Assembly (NCBI GenBank): GCA_033439685.1
Contig: JAUEDM010000009.1
Location: 558,001 to 622,000, forward strand
Length of the DNA stretch: 64,000 bases
Origin: Apodospora peruviana
Lineage: Eukaryota; Ascomycota; Sordariomycetes; Sordariales; Lasiosphaeriaceae
Direction of reading: 5' to 3'
Part shown: one piece after another, positions 54,963 through 64,000 of the stretch
Layout: each line of letters begins with the position of its first letter
Position numbering within the stretch: position 1 is the stretch's first letter
Program-made: the position numbers and the translations under genes
Notes under the pieces: generated by a model
What the model was told of the DNA's origin: nothing
Database searches by the model: none
Seen by the model: the letters and a program-made list of their open reading frames with translations, nothing else

Positions 54963-55777
54963 TTAGCAAGGATGCATATTGGCACTGGAGAAAGGGAATC
55001 GCAAAAGACGAACGGACGTGATTTGCAACTTGGAACAAATCATCGCCTTGGCCTGGCTGATCTTTCGCAAGCCGGAAGCTGCTTGGTAGACATATCTAAG
55101 GATCTCTCTGCCCTTGGCAGTGCCATTGGTGATGGCACGCTTTGCGTGCTCCCAATTGTCGTGAAAGTCCACTAGGGACAAGTTGTATCGAGTCAGTGTA
55201 TCACCGAATTTCAGCACAGACAAGTCCGTGAAAACACCACGGAAGACCGCAGGGACATCCTCGCCGCTGCTCAGGGCCGCCGCCTGTTAGCTAGATTATA
55301 GTCGACGATTCCATGGTGGTCGTGGCAGGACATGTCATTGTCCAGTGACCATATTGTGGCAAAACCACATACCATACTAAACGGTTTGTCTCCGGCCAAT
55401 CGTTGTTGAGCAAGCCGCGATGCGAGCTTGGTTAATTCTTTTGTAGAGTACTGTGTATCCAGACACCTAGTGAGCGGCAATAGCAGGTGCCGTTCCTCAA
55501 TATCAGCTCCAGGACATATACCACCGTCGACAGGAGGAACGGGCAGAAAAGCTCCCATTATTTCCTCATTTGCCTCCGAACCGGCTCTGACCGAAGCGAA
55601 AGCCAAGGGTAAAAAGGCCCCGGCAATCTCGAAAGATGGTATGACTCCCGCTGCATTCTGAGTCACGTCTAAGACCCGACCGAGGCCACGCACATACTTC
55701 CGAAGTTCATTGAACGGAGTCAACTTGGCCTCGGCCTGTTTTTTGAATCTTCTCGGGTGTTCTGGCCGAATAAACAC
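54963..55777 (-). CDS. Hypothetical protein, at least two exons, start unknown
   Basis: Exon 55777-55373, intron 55372-55284 (GTATGT...CTAACAG, branch site included) and exon 55283-54963. Splicing keeps phase and joins two natural readings: LTPFNELRKYVRGLGRVLDV, then GVIPSFEIAGAFLPLAFASV, and after the intron AAALSSGEDVPAVFRGVFTD, then DFHDNWEHAKRAITNG. The first exon has no ATG (it begins at GTG after a possible TCGTAG acceptor), so the 5' exon is missing or lost. The character is loosely like the helical N-terminal domains of fungal STAND/NLR proteins (weak inference). An open plus-strand frame at 55757-55951 overlaps its upstream side. Confidence 0.4.
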
Positions 55778-56202
55778 TATCAGGACCTACGAAAGCTTCT
55801 TAACGACCTGAGCACAGAGGTCATCAAAATGCTCGAGGTGAACAGATCTTTAGCAGAACATGGTTCACCTCAATATATCGACGTAAAACACGTCCTATCA
55901 TTCACCAAGTCTGCCCGCTTGAAAATGATAAACAAACACAACAGTCCATAAAACGGATAGTGAGTGGACAAAAAGTCAATTATCCTGTGCACTTTTCATC
56001 CGAAGTTTCGTTCTGGCTTTAGTGCATGTGGTTTATGTCAACGTCCAGTCGTTGCCACGGCTTTCTCTTCTCCTCCTCTTCGCTCCAACCAAACAACCAA
56101 AACCTCAACTTAACTCTTTCCGAGCCCTCCAAACCAATCAGCCAAACCCAAAATCTCCCTCGAGTCACAAATCGCCGCTATTGTCATCACCACTAAACAA
56201 TT

Positions 56203-56790
56203 ATGCCAAGACTAAAACACCCGAAACTGTCGACGACCAACCCCATGCCATCGCCAAAGGCAACCACACCCACCACTGGCACCGCCGCGACATGTGGTGC
56301 ATCTGTTATCCCAGCCAAACGCCCTGCTCCTCCTCTGACAGACCCGTTGCCAGAACTGTTTCCGCGCTCACCAGCGGCCGGCACCCTCCTCCAGTACAGA
56401 TACGACTACGTCCAGTTTGTCCGTAGCAAGCGCGACCCGATCTTTGCGGTCGCTAAACTCCGCAAGACGTACCAGGCGCTAAGGGTTCGCAAGAGGGTCA
56501 AGCTGTGGGCCAAGTTCAAGGAGAAGTCGCAGGCAGGAATTGACAGAAGGCTGTCGTTGGTGGCCAAGGAGCTCAAAACAAGACATGGACTGGAGACGAA
56601 ACTGATACCGCCCTCCGCCGAACCGACCACCACCGATCGCCAGCAGCAGTGCGGATTACGTCCCGTAGCCGCTGTTGACAACGAGGGTGACTCTCTTGCT
56701 GCCACCTCGCAGGGACAGAAGAGGCGGGCTGACGATCTCCCGGTGGAGAACCTGAAGAGGATGAGAATGATAGAAATTGGCAAAAGATAA
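56203..56790 (+). CDS. Hypothetical basic protein
   Basis: 195 aa, single exon. Pro/Thr-rich first 65 residues, then a basic helical core (YDYVQFVRSKRDPIFAVAKL, RKTYQALRVRKRVKLWAKFK) and a C-terminal KRRADD...NLKRMRM segment resembling a nuclear localisation signal. No family recognised. Codon structure looks real. It is immediately upstream of the Crypton. Confidence 0.5.
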   Translation: MPRLKHPKLSTTNPMPSPKATTPTTGTAATCGASVIPAKRPAPPLTDPLPELFPRSPAAGTLLQYRYDYVQFVRSKRDPIFAVAKLRKTYQALRVRKRVKLWAKFKEKSQAGIDRRLSLVAKELKTRHGLETKLIPPSAEPTTTDRQQQCGLRPVAAVDNEGDSLAATSQGQKRRADDLPVENLKRMRMIEIGKR

Positions 56791-57059
56791 AGGTACGGTG
56801 AGCGTTTCGTCTCGTGGAGCCAGCTATGTGTGTAGCTGACCATTGACGTGATAGGTTCTTGACGACCCTCTTCATGGACTGGGCTTTACTAACCGACTGA
56901 GCAGGGCACATTGGTTTTGGACGAAGATCCCTGTTGACTTCTTTTATCGGTATTTCGATCGGTTTCTTGATTGGGTTCAACTTGACAGGCGTATGGAGGA
57001 GCTATAGAGTGGTATACACGGCGCCGCTGAGCCGAAATCAGCCGCTCGCTGATCGGAGC

Positions 57060-59955
57060 CCCGCATTAAACCCTAACCTGTAAACTCGCCGCCGGCGAAA
57101 TCCGCGAATATCTACGGTGGCTCCGGTGTGGCCGCCATGCTTATTTCTGTATATCTACGTCGCCGGCTGATTCGGCCGCTGATTCGCCGCGGCCCCCGGA
57201 GCCTCCACTATAATACAGGGCGCTAATGCGCCGTGGCCACACCACTACAGCGGGGCCGGCGCCGTAAGCAACCGCTAGTCGCGCCTTTCAGGGAGTCTGC
57301 GCCCCCCCGCTCCGCTCCAACTCTCCGTCCCCAACCTTCTCTTCTTTCCGGTACCGTAGGCCGGGCTTCCTTTACGCTATGGCTCTCCGGAAGCGACGAG
57401 CGCCGGCTTCAACGCCGGCGCCGGCCAGGCTATCGATCACGGTAGCTGGATCGGCCGGCACGGAACAACCCCTAACCGGCCAAAAGAGGCTAGCGCAAGT
57501 AAGGATTCCAGCAGCGCGGCCGGAACGCGCTATCGTCAACAACGCCGAGCTCCGGGCCAACGCGCAGAACATCCTCACTATGATTAAAGCGACGCGGCCG
57601 AAGAACACGTCGTCGGCGTACGAGCCGAAGCAGGAAGAATTCCGGCGGTTCTGCCGGCGGAAACAGTACCAAGACGGCGAGACGGTAACGGAGGATAAGC
57701 TCCTTCTTTTCCTTGTTGAGGAGGTTGTGAATCGGCCGTTACGGTCGCGGAGCCGGAAGTCTGACGGCGATGTGCCGCTCTCGGAGACTCGGCTTGCCTG
57801 GCGGTCGGTCCGGACCTACGTTACGGCTATTACCGACCTTTACCGATCGCAACGAGCCCTCGGCATGAACACCCACCCCTCGCCCCGAGAGGATAACGCC
57901 CGGGAGTATATTAAATCTCTCCAACGCCGGGATACGGAGCGGCAGAAAGCCAACTACGCCGACAAGGGCCGAGATACCGTTCTTGACGGCTATTCGGAGG
58001 ATGACCTCAAGCGGGTTGCCCAGGAGTTGTGGGGCCATACCGGCCAGTCAGCCGAATGCCACTTCCGGACTCTGGCCGATATGCTTCTCGGCCATTATAT
58101 GCTTACCCGCGGCGGCGACCGACGGAGCCTTGAGATCTCGGACCTCTTTACGTTCGAATTCGCCGGCGAGGGGCCCACTCGGTGTATGCCGCTTATTACC
58201 ACCACGCGAGCCGGAAAGCAGAACCAACACGGCCGCTTGGAAACCGCCGGCGCCCTTCGGAGCCGAGACCCGCTTATTTGCGTTCTTGGCGCGGTAGCCT
58301 TTTACCTCCTGTACCGGTGGGACCTTACCGATGAGCCGTTTCCCTGCTTTAAAAGCCGAGCGCAATGGTACGACATCCGGCTGTTGAAGAGCACCGAGGC
58401 CGGCCCCGCCTCCGCGTTAGCGTATAATAGCCAGCGGGATTGGGTTATTAAGGCGTTTGCGTACGCCGGTATCCGGTCGAACAAGAAGACCCACGTTAGC
58501 CGGAGCTCTGGAGCGAAGACGGCGGAGTTGAAGGGCGTAAGCGAGGCGCAGATTCGCCGTGCCGGCCGGTGGAACCAAGAGCAAATGATCGGCTGTTACC
58601 TAAATTCACTACCCCGGAAGTTCATGCGGACCATGGCTGGCCATCCGGCGCAGATGGGGGGCTTTGAGATACGCCGAAGCCGAACGCCGCCTCCGGACTC
58701 CCTGTTAGCGTTGATCTGGCCGGAGTTAAGCCAGTGGGCAGATAAGTTCGGCCCCGGCCCGGAGCAAATACACGACCTTGCGGCGGCCGGCTTCACAAGC
58801 TTGTTATTCTACCTCCGAGAGGTGATTCTGGAAGACTCGGTGCCGTTGATGCGCCAGTTTCCGGACTCCGCCGTGTGGAACCATCCGGTATTCCAGCACA
58901 AAGATTACCGGCCGTATGCGCACCGCGTAGCGGTAATAATAGAAGAAGGCGAGCGGCCGAGCCAGTTGGCCGTTCTGACGCAGGCTTTGCCGGTCCTTAC
59001 CGACTACCTAAAGACGGCCGAAGCCCGGAGTGAGGTCAAGATATTGGAGCTTTCAACGGCCCTAACGGCCGAGATTCGTACGGCAGAAGCACGGCTAGCC
59101 CTAACCTATCAGTCTTCCTTGCGCGACCTCCTTGCCGGAAGCGTTTTCCAGCTGCAACCACCACCGGCACCAGCACTAGCATCGGCACCGGCTCCGGCTC
59201 CGGCACTAGCATCGCCATCAGAAAGCTGTTCAAGCAGCTCCAGCCGGCTAAGCTGCTCCAGCCAGCCAAGCCCAGAGCCGGAGGCTGCGGAGCCGGAGAC
59301 TACGGAGCCGCCGAAACACCGCATGAGCCGGGCCGTCAAGACCGTAAATGACCTTTGGCGCGAGTGGACTACCGGCTTGCGGGGTAGCCCTTCGATCACG
59401 GCTTTGGATAATCGGTGGGGGAGCCGGTGGCGTGCCGGCCGTCAGGCCGAAGTTCAGTGGTATTCTTTACGGCTGGAAGTCATCCGAGAGATCCGGCGAG
59501 TTGCCGGCTTACGGCGGTTGAGCGAAGAATCGGCGATGTTCTTTGTTGCGGCCGAACAACGGCAATCTAACTGTTCTCTGGATTTGTATTGCAAGCGGCT
59601 CCGCGCCAACAGGAAGACGAGGGAGGCCGGCGCCGGTGATAAGAAGGGTGGCCGGCGGCGCGATAACGGCACGGCGCCGGCGGTAACAAGCCTTCCGTAG
59701 ATAGATTTAGTAATTGAGCCGTTGTTGCAATACAGTTTGGGCCTGGAAACGCTGTTTTACTACGTAGATTGCGCCCAATTGCTTGTGTTTAGGGGCTTCA
59801 GGGGCTAAAAAATTGCATATATAACCCTAACCCTGCGCAGACGTAGACATCCTTGGGATATTTACGGTCGCTGAGGGCACGGCCCCTTTTTGGCTGCGAA
59901 GAGGCGCTCAGCCGCTGATTCAGCCACCAATTGGCCGCCGTAGATATACCCTTGA
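57060..59955 (+). mobile_element. Crypton-type DNA transposon, apparently intact
   Basis: Carries one long tyrosine-recombinase gene and no DDE transposase. GTATATCTACG at 57149-57159 is exactly repeated in inverted orientation at 59939-59949. Both flanks also hold GCTGATTC motifs near GGCCGCC and telomere-like TAACCCTAACC or AAACCCTAACC (57067-57077 and 59822-59834). Outer ends are therefore estimates; Cryptons have no long TIRs. The 59.8-kb flank is outside the coding frame. The element is GC-rich (CCGG-rich) relative to its surroundings and shows no premature stops. Confidence 0.75.
57379..59700 (+). CDS. Crypton tyrosine recombinase with GCR1_C-like C-terminus
   Basis: 773 aa without introns. 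Early residues hold an Ala/Arg-rich leader, then a helical core-binding region (SSAYEPKQEEFRRFCRRKQY). The catalytic domain has Arg about 248 in TRGGDRRSLEISD, HVSR (His about 372, Arg about 375) in KKTHVSRSSGAKTAELKGVS, GRW (about 396-398), and the nucleophile Tyr about 407 in MIGCYLNSLPRKFMRTMAGH, i.e. the R-HxxR-(H/W)-Y set of Cryptons related to Ndc10/CBF3 domain 2. A Pro/Ala and Ser-rich linker (about 594-645) leads to a GCR1_C-type DNA-binding domain (VNDLWREWTTGLRGSPSITA ... WGSRWRAG). It cuts and rejoins DNA through a Tyr-linked intermediate. All residues are present, so it could be active. Confidence 0.9.
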   Translation: MALRKRRAPASTPAPARLSITVAGSAGTEQPLTGQKRLAQVRIPAARPERAIVNNAELRANAQNILTMIKATRPKNTSSAYEPKQEEFRRFCRRKQYQDGETVTEDKLLLFLVEEVVNRPLRSRSRKSDGDVPLSETRLAWRSVRTYVTAITDLYRSQRALGMNTHPSPREDNAREYIKSLQRRDTERQKANYADKGRDTVLDGYSEDDLKRVAQELWGHTGQSAECHFRTLADMLLGHYMLTRGGDRRSLEISDLFTFEFAGEGPTRCMPLITTTRAGKQNQHGRLETAGALRSRDPLICVLGAVAFYLLYRWDLTDEPFPCFKSRAQWYDIRLLKSTEAGPASALAYNSQRDWVIKAFAYAGIRSNKKTHVSRSSGAKTAELKGVSEAQIRRAGRWNQEQMIGCYLNSLPRKFMRTMAGHPAQMGGFEIRRSRTPPPDSLLALIWPELSQWADKFGPGPEQIHDLAAAGFTSLLFYLREVILEDSVPLMRQFPDSAVWNHPVFQHKDYRPYAHRVAVIIEEGERPSQLAVLTQALPVLTDYLKTAEARSEVKILELSTALTAEIRTAEARLALTYQSSLRDLLAGSVFQLQPPPAPALASAPAPAPALASPSESCSSSSSRLSCSSQPSPEPEAAEPETTEPPKHRMSRAVKTVNDLWREWTTGLRGSPSITALDNRWGSRWRAGRQAEVQWYSLRLEVIREIRRVAGLRRLSEESAMFFVAAEQRQSNCSLDLYCKRLRANRKTREAGAGDKKGGRRRDNGTAPAVTSLP

Positions 59956-60215
59956 TATTTGGTGTGGATTCATGGCGATTGGGCATCTTTTTGGGGGGGG
60001 GCTGTTAATGATGAGAGATATCCTTTTTCTTGCTCCCCTTCACTCCTCCTCTCTGTTATATTTGCTCTCGCCCTTGTATATCTCCAGATTTACCCTAGTA
60101 GTTCGCCAGAATACGTATGGCTTGTAATAATAACGGTCTTCATCCAATGCGTTCAATCAAGTTTAACAGAACTGGCATAGGGACGTATCTGTCTGTAGTC
60201 TTGTACCCGATCTCC

Positions 60216-62198
60216 TCAAATCAACCTCACCCTTTCCTCTGTCGGAGAACACGACCCCCAAGCAGCCTGCTCCAGCTGCCCTATAGCCAAACGTTCATAG
60301 TGCAGACCACTATCCCAAGCTAACATGACATTGAGCATCCTCCATCGCTGATTTGTATTAATATGGAACCTCAGCTTCCAGTCATTATACGCCTCCCAAA
60401 GCTTGATATCCTCGCCTCTAATCTCATATGTGGAATCCGGGACATCCCGATTGATAACACTGGTAGTATCCTCCCGATAGATATTTGTTGCAGACAGCCT
60501 GATCAGTCGCAATTCCGGAATACAGCTGAGTATCGACTCGGCTTCAATAGCGTAAAACATTCCACACGTATTGCCTCCCAGGGAGATGGCGACTGCGTTT
60601 TGCCCATGCATGGCAGCACCCTTCTTGTCGAAATGGGTCATGGGATCGAAGTATCGTCCTGTTAGAAACGTGAGGCGAAAGTGAGAGATCTTCCCGACTT
60701 GAGCCGTAAATGACAATGCTATGCCTGGCGGGGCCTCGGTGCTTCTGTTGTAGGGCTGGGCAGGTTCTCGGATTGTTGTCCATCGCCATTCTCCATTTCC
60801 GGTATTGGTGATATTCCGGTTTGCAATGGCTAGTTGCTGGATTACCTTCTCCTTTCCCAAAACTTGGCAATGTAGTGTGCGAGTATCGGGCTGATGACTT
60901 GCTGGTTTTGGAGGTTTTGGACGGCGAAGCATTTTACGGAATGCCGACCATGAGTCCCGCGCTTTTCTTCCGGTAGTAGTCGAGTCCTGAATGGGTGTGT
61001 ACTCCTCTTCAATCTTCCAATCGGTGACGAATGTTCTCAAATCGACCAAAGCATCGATGTAAGCCAGGTTATAAGAGACGGGTCCAACCCAGCCCATCCA
61101 CGACCATGACGGGAAAGATGATACCAGAGACGATCGTGGCTGAGGCCTTCGCTTTGTTCCACCCAGAGGAATCCACAGCAAAGCCCAGTCGAAAACCTGT
61201 TCCGATAAACCATGAGTTATGGTCCATCCTGAATGCTGCTCCAAAGTCGCTGCAATCCCAGAAAAAGCCGCCATGACGTCGTCTGGATAGGTCAGCTGCT
61301 TCCATGAGTAATCCTGGACGACCTGGGCGTAGAACCGGAAAGCCGCATCCCACTCCATTTCCTTTACGGTCTCGCCCCAACCACGGACTGTCGACATGAT
61401 GGTCAAGCTCAGATCGATGTTCTCTGGCATCTGGAAAAGGGGCTGAAGCAGTAAGGACTTGATGGGCGGTTCTTCACACCACAGCTCCTTCTGGCATTGA
61501 AAGTAGACCTGCTCGTCGAGAAAGCACAGAACACGCCGAGATAGATGTCTCTCCTGGAATGTCCAAGCTCTTGAGTTGTACACCGAACGGTCAATGGCTT
61601 TGAGCACAAGATCTGGACGCGCAGGTCGATTGAGCTGGGCCTCGGTACCCCAACGTCTCGGCCATCGAGATTTGCTTTGCACGCCTGGGAGAGGGGAATC
61701 GGCGGCCTTGCTGCTGGCGGCAACAAGAGTGAGAACGGCGCTGGTGTAAATTGTGGCCATGTGAGCGATTTGGAAATGCTTGACGGCGAAGTCATCCTGT
61801 GGGATGCACAGCGCATCTACCCAGAGATAGCGCTCGCCCATGGAGCGGACGACTGTGATGGCGTCGCGAATCACGTTGGGTAGTTTCATCTCGGGAAGTC
61901 CGTTTGGTTGAAGCAGGTCGGGAAGGTTCGCGGTGGTTGTCTGGAATTGTTGCACCTGTCCCCAGACATAGCTCAGAGCCACATAACGGCTGGCCGAGTT
62001 CGCTTTGGTAAGACATAGACTGCGAGTGTCGACCAGCAAGGTGTCGATCACTTCTGGTGATTGGATCTGGCGCGCGCAATCGTCGCCATGTTCCTGTTCG
62101 CACGTCCGGAGCCACAGTTTCGCAAGCCCCCAATTGAAAGTGTCTGTTGGCGGTGATCCAAGGTCGTCCCAATCCTCTCGGTTGCTTTCCTCTCCCAT
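60216..62198 (-). CDS. HET-domain (heterokaryon incompatibility) protein
   Basis: 660 aa, single exon. The HET domain runs from about residue 65 to 215: YVALSYVWGQV, RYLWVDALCIPQDD, MATIYTSAVLTLVAASS and SRAWTFQERHLSRRVLCF, the four family blocks in order. The long C-terminal part (about residues 230-660) has conserved-looking but unassigned motifs (GWTITHGLSEQVFDWALLWI; SFPSWSWMGWVGP is the usual post-HET block). Such proteins trigger cell death on fusion of unlike hyphae. Start ATG 62198. Intact, 270 bases from the Crypton end and divergent from the SDR gene. Confidence 0.93.
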   Translation of the reverse strand: MGEESNREDWDDLGSPPTDTFNWGLAKLWLRTCEQEHGDDCARQIQSPEVIDTLLVDTRSLCLTKANSASRYVALSYVWGQVQQFQTTTANLPDLLQPNGLPEMKLPNVIRDAITVVRSMGERYLWVDALCIPQDDFAVKHFQIAHMATIYTSAVLTLVAASSKAADSPLPGVQSKSRWPRRWGTEAQLNRPARPDLVLKAIDRSVYNSRAWTFQERHLSRRVLCFLDEQVYFQCQKELWCEEPPIKSLLLQPLFQMPENIDLSLTIMSTVRGWGETVKEMEWDAAFRFYAQVVQDYSWKQLTYPDDVMAAFSGIAATLEQHSGWTITHGLSEQVFDWALLWIPLGGTKRRPQPRSSLVSSFPSWSWMGWVGPVSYNLAYIDALVDLRTFVTDWKIEEEYTPIQDSTTTGRKARDSWSAFRKMLRRPKPPKPASHQPDTRTLHCQVLGKEKVIQQLAIANRNITNTGNGEWRWTTIREPAQPYNRSTEAPPGIALSFTAQVGKISHFRLTFLTGRYFDPMTHFDKKGAAMHGQNAVAISLGGNTCGMFYAIEAESILSCIPELRLIRLSATNIYREDTTSVINRDVPDSTYEIRGEDIKLWEAYNDWKLRFHINTNQRWRMLNVMLAWDSGLHYERLAIGQLEQAAWGSCSPTEERVRLI

Positions 62199-62741
62199 AT
62201 TAGATGGTTCGATGATGCGAGGTTGAGATCTTGCGACTGGTCTGACGGCTGAAAAGAGTCCATTCTCTGGAGTAGAAGTCTACACGGCTGATTTAGCTGT
62301 GTTTGCCCAAGCCACACGCTCACGGAGATAAGCCTAAACTTTTGTTATTGGCCTAATGCGATTACGCTATCACATATCTTCAGAACCAGGAGAAAAATGC
62401 GGGGCACGAAAAGGGGGAGGGGGTAGCTGCAGTGATGAGACTCGGACTCCGGAGAGACTTCAACACCAGAACACCTGCTCGTCTATCACCACGATAAATC
62501 AAATACTAATTTGGTTCAGCCATGGGTTATCACTGCTCTCGCTCTCTAGACGCGTACGCGTGCACCCCACCACCCGTCGCGTTTTATTTCGCCGAATGGC
62601 TGTGCCGTTGGTCGGCGATAAATCCTTCTTCGGCGTTTGGTCCAGGATCGACATAAAGACCTCAACAGGTTCCACGAGTTCCAATCCGACTAACAGTTCA
62701 ACTCTATTTACTTTCCAGTGTTGGCGTTTACCTGAATCACA
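62199..62741. promoter_or_regulatory. Divergent promoter between the HET and SDR genes
   Basis: A 543-base spacer. The palindromic ACGCGTACGCGT is at 62550-62561 and C/T-rich leader sequence precedes the SDR start. No gene. Confidence 0.5.
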
Positions 62742-63926
62742 ATGACAGTTCCCCAGCAGCGACCCGTTACCCGCAAGCAGATCCAAGCATCCAACGCGCA
62801 CATCGACCCCGCTGAGCCAAACTGCCCCCGGACCGCCGTCTTCGTCGGAGGGACCGCCGGCCTGGGCGAGGCTGCACTGCATGACCTCGCCCTACGTCTA
62901 GGTGCTGCCCGCGAACACAATCGTGACGTGAGGAGGCCGGCGCGTATCTACGTCGTTGGCAGGCACGCGTCAGCCGCGCGGGTCAAGGAATCCCTCGCCA
63001 AGATCAAGGCACGAATCCGAGCTGGAAATCCGGACGATGACGGCGGAGTTGAGCTGATCTGGACTCCAGGCGAGGTCTCGCTGCTGGCAGAGGTCAAGCG
63101 CATCTGCGCCGAGCTGAAAGAAAAAGAAACATCGCTAGACCTTCTGTTTCTGTCGACCGGGTACGCCCCGTTTGGTGGTCGAGAAGGTAGATTTTCCCTC
63201 TTCCCCCTGTCTTACAGGCAAAGGCCTAACAGTGGGATGATAGAGACGAAGGAAGGCCTAGACACCGCCCACGTTCTCGGGTACTACGCCAAGATCCTCT
63301 TCGTCCAGCACCTCCTCCCACTCCTCCGAAACGCCCCAGCGGCGAGAGTGGTCGCCATCCTCGCCGCAGGCAGGGAATCCGCGTCGTTTGGCTTCGACGT
63401 CAACGACCTAAACCTCGAGAACCTCGATAAACCAACCAATAGGTGGTGGTTCCTGCCCTTCGGCGCGCGGTGCCAGGTCCACAACGTCACCATGTTTACC
63501 ATGGCGATGGAGCAGATCGCCGACGACGAAGCCAACACCGGCATCACGTTTATTCATGCGAGCCCCGGGCTCGTTAACACGGGTAACCTCAACCGCGGGT
63601 GGCAAGGCCGGTGGTTCCTCCAGATTCTCGCGAATATTGTTCTGGCGCCGGTGTTCTTGCTGGCGGGGTTCAGTCTGCAGGAGTCGAGGGAGCGGATGAT
63701 GTACCTCATGACGAGCGCAAAATATGGCGGTCGTGGTGTGCCGCTTTCGACGACGCCTGGGGTGGTGCCTGGTGTGACGACCAGGAGCCAGGAGACTGGC
63801 GGGCTATTTTTGGTCCATCAGCTATGCGGCAGTTTGACGGATGATAGGGTGCTGGTCGAGTTGCGGAAGCATGCTAAGGAGAAGATTTGGGAGAAGACAG
63901 AGGAGGTGCTTCGACCTTATGTTTGA
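62742..63926 (+). CDS. Short-chain dehydrogenase/reductase, one stopless intron
   Basis: Exons 62742-63186 and 63244-63926, 375 aa. The 57-nt intron (GTAGAT, branch CCTAAC, acceptor GATAG) has no stop and is a multiple of three, so the unspliced frame also stays open (394 aa). Splicing gives FGGREETKEGLDTAHVLGYY, the family-like reading. The Rossmann motif is AVFVGGTAGLGEAALHDLA, with YVVGR after beta-2 and LDLLFLSTGYAPF in place of NNAG. YYAK supplies the catalytic Tyr and Lys, followed by RVVAILAAG and HASPGLVNTGN. NAD(P)H-dependent; substrate unknown. Intact. Confidence 0.85.
   Translation: MTVPQQRPVTRKQIQASNAHIDPAEPNCPRTAVFVGGTAGLGEAALHDLALRLGAAREHNRDVRRPARIYVVGRHASAARVKESLAKIKARIRAGNPDDDGGVELIWTPGEVSLLAEVKRICAELKEKETSLDLLFLSTGYAPFGGREGRFSLFPLSYRQRPNSGMIETKEGLDTAHVLGYYAKILFVQHLLPLLRNAPAARVVAILAAGRESASFGFDVNDLNLENLDKPTNRWWFLPFGARCQVHNVTMFTMAMEQIADDEANTGITFIHASPGLVNTGNLNRGWQGRWFLQILANIVLAPVFLLAGFSLQESRERMMYLMTSAKYGGRGVPLSTTPGVVPGVTTRSQETGGLFLVHQLCGSLTDDRVLVELRKHAKEKIWEKTEEVLRPYV
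63187..63243 (+). other. 57-nt stopless 3n intron in the SDR gene
   Basis: GT-AG with a CTAAC branch site nine bases into the last third. Excision restores the conserved GGRE(E)T segment; retention would insert 19 residues (RFSLFPLSYRQRPNSGMIE type). Confidence 0.7.
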
Positions 63927-64000
63927 TTGCCTGTATGGAAGAAAGTGCCTACGGAATCCACGTCGGGCTTGTCAGCGCACGAAGGCTGAAAGCCAGAATC

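Noticed and set aside
55757..55951. 64-codon plus-strand ORF (FWPNKHYQDLRKLLNDLSTE)
   Set aside because: Reads plausibly but is short, overlaps the spliced minus-strand model, starts at GTG and has no family; kept only as a note.
57379..59700. Starship captain (DUF3435) recombinase
   Set aside because: The HxxR-GRW-Y arrangement with a GCR1_C-like C-terminus and ~3-kb size fit a Crypton; no long cargo or flanking captain-type context is visible.
1..64000. CRISPR array, tRNA, rRNA genes
   Set aside because: No regularly spaced short repeats with unique spacers, no tRNA-like B-box with cloverleaf arms and no rRNA-like conserved blocks were seen on either strand.

Overview
The window is nuclear DNA of a filamentous ascomycete (Pezizomycotina). 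Genes carry short GT-AG introns of about 57 to 150 nt with CTAAC-like branch sites. The families are typical of these fungi: a HET-domain protein, a fungal rhodopsin-like membrane protein, DUF6604, Gfd2/YDR514C-like proteins, pogo/Fot1 transposons, a Tad-type LINE relic and a Crypton. I see no rRNA, tRNA or CRISPR array. The species cannot be named from the sequence.

Layout. (1) 0.2-9.5 kb is an intact metabolic block: a GT4 glycosyltransferase, a UDP-glucose 6-dehydrogenase and a secreted GMC oxidoreductase. (2) 9.8-46 kb is a decaying region. It holds two pogo-type elements with TIRs and TA target sites, a LINE relic, two copies of an unidentified ~220-bp repeat, and many genes that are recognisable along most of their length but broken: rhodopsin-like, DUF6604, both members of a head-to-head Gfd2-like pair, a protein kinase, a P450, a uracil-DNA glycosylase 3' piece, a P1B-ATPase piece and a BTB gene. 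Intact genes sit between them: an MDR reductase, a 759-aa fungal N-terminal-domain/TPR-like protein reconstructed here from three exons, a phenol-hydroxylase-type FAD monooxygenase and a small secreted PG-binding-like protein. (3) 47.5-49.8 kb is an intact five-exon MATE transporter. (4) 50-56.8 kb is gene-poor, with a second BTB relic and several uncertain small ORFs. (5) 57-60 kb is an apparently intact Crypton whose 773-aa tyrosine recombinase has all the expected catalytic residues and a GCR1_C-like C-terminus. (6) 60.2-63.9 kb has an intact HET-domain gene divergent from an SDR gene with a stopless 57-nt intron.

Main themes. Most premature stops are TAG where the family expects Trp or Gln, which fits C-to-T change in a CpA context, the preference of repeat-induced point mutation (RIP). 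This occurs in apparently single-copy genes as well as transposons. The uninterrupted Crypton beside this wreckage suggests recent arrival or protection. The GT4 and UDP-glucose dehydrogenase genes are divergent neighbours and may act in a common uronate or glycan process (inference). Gene models were spliced by eye; no database search was run.
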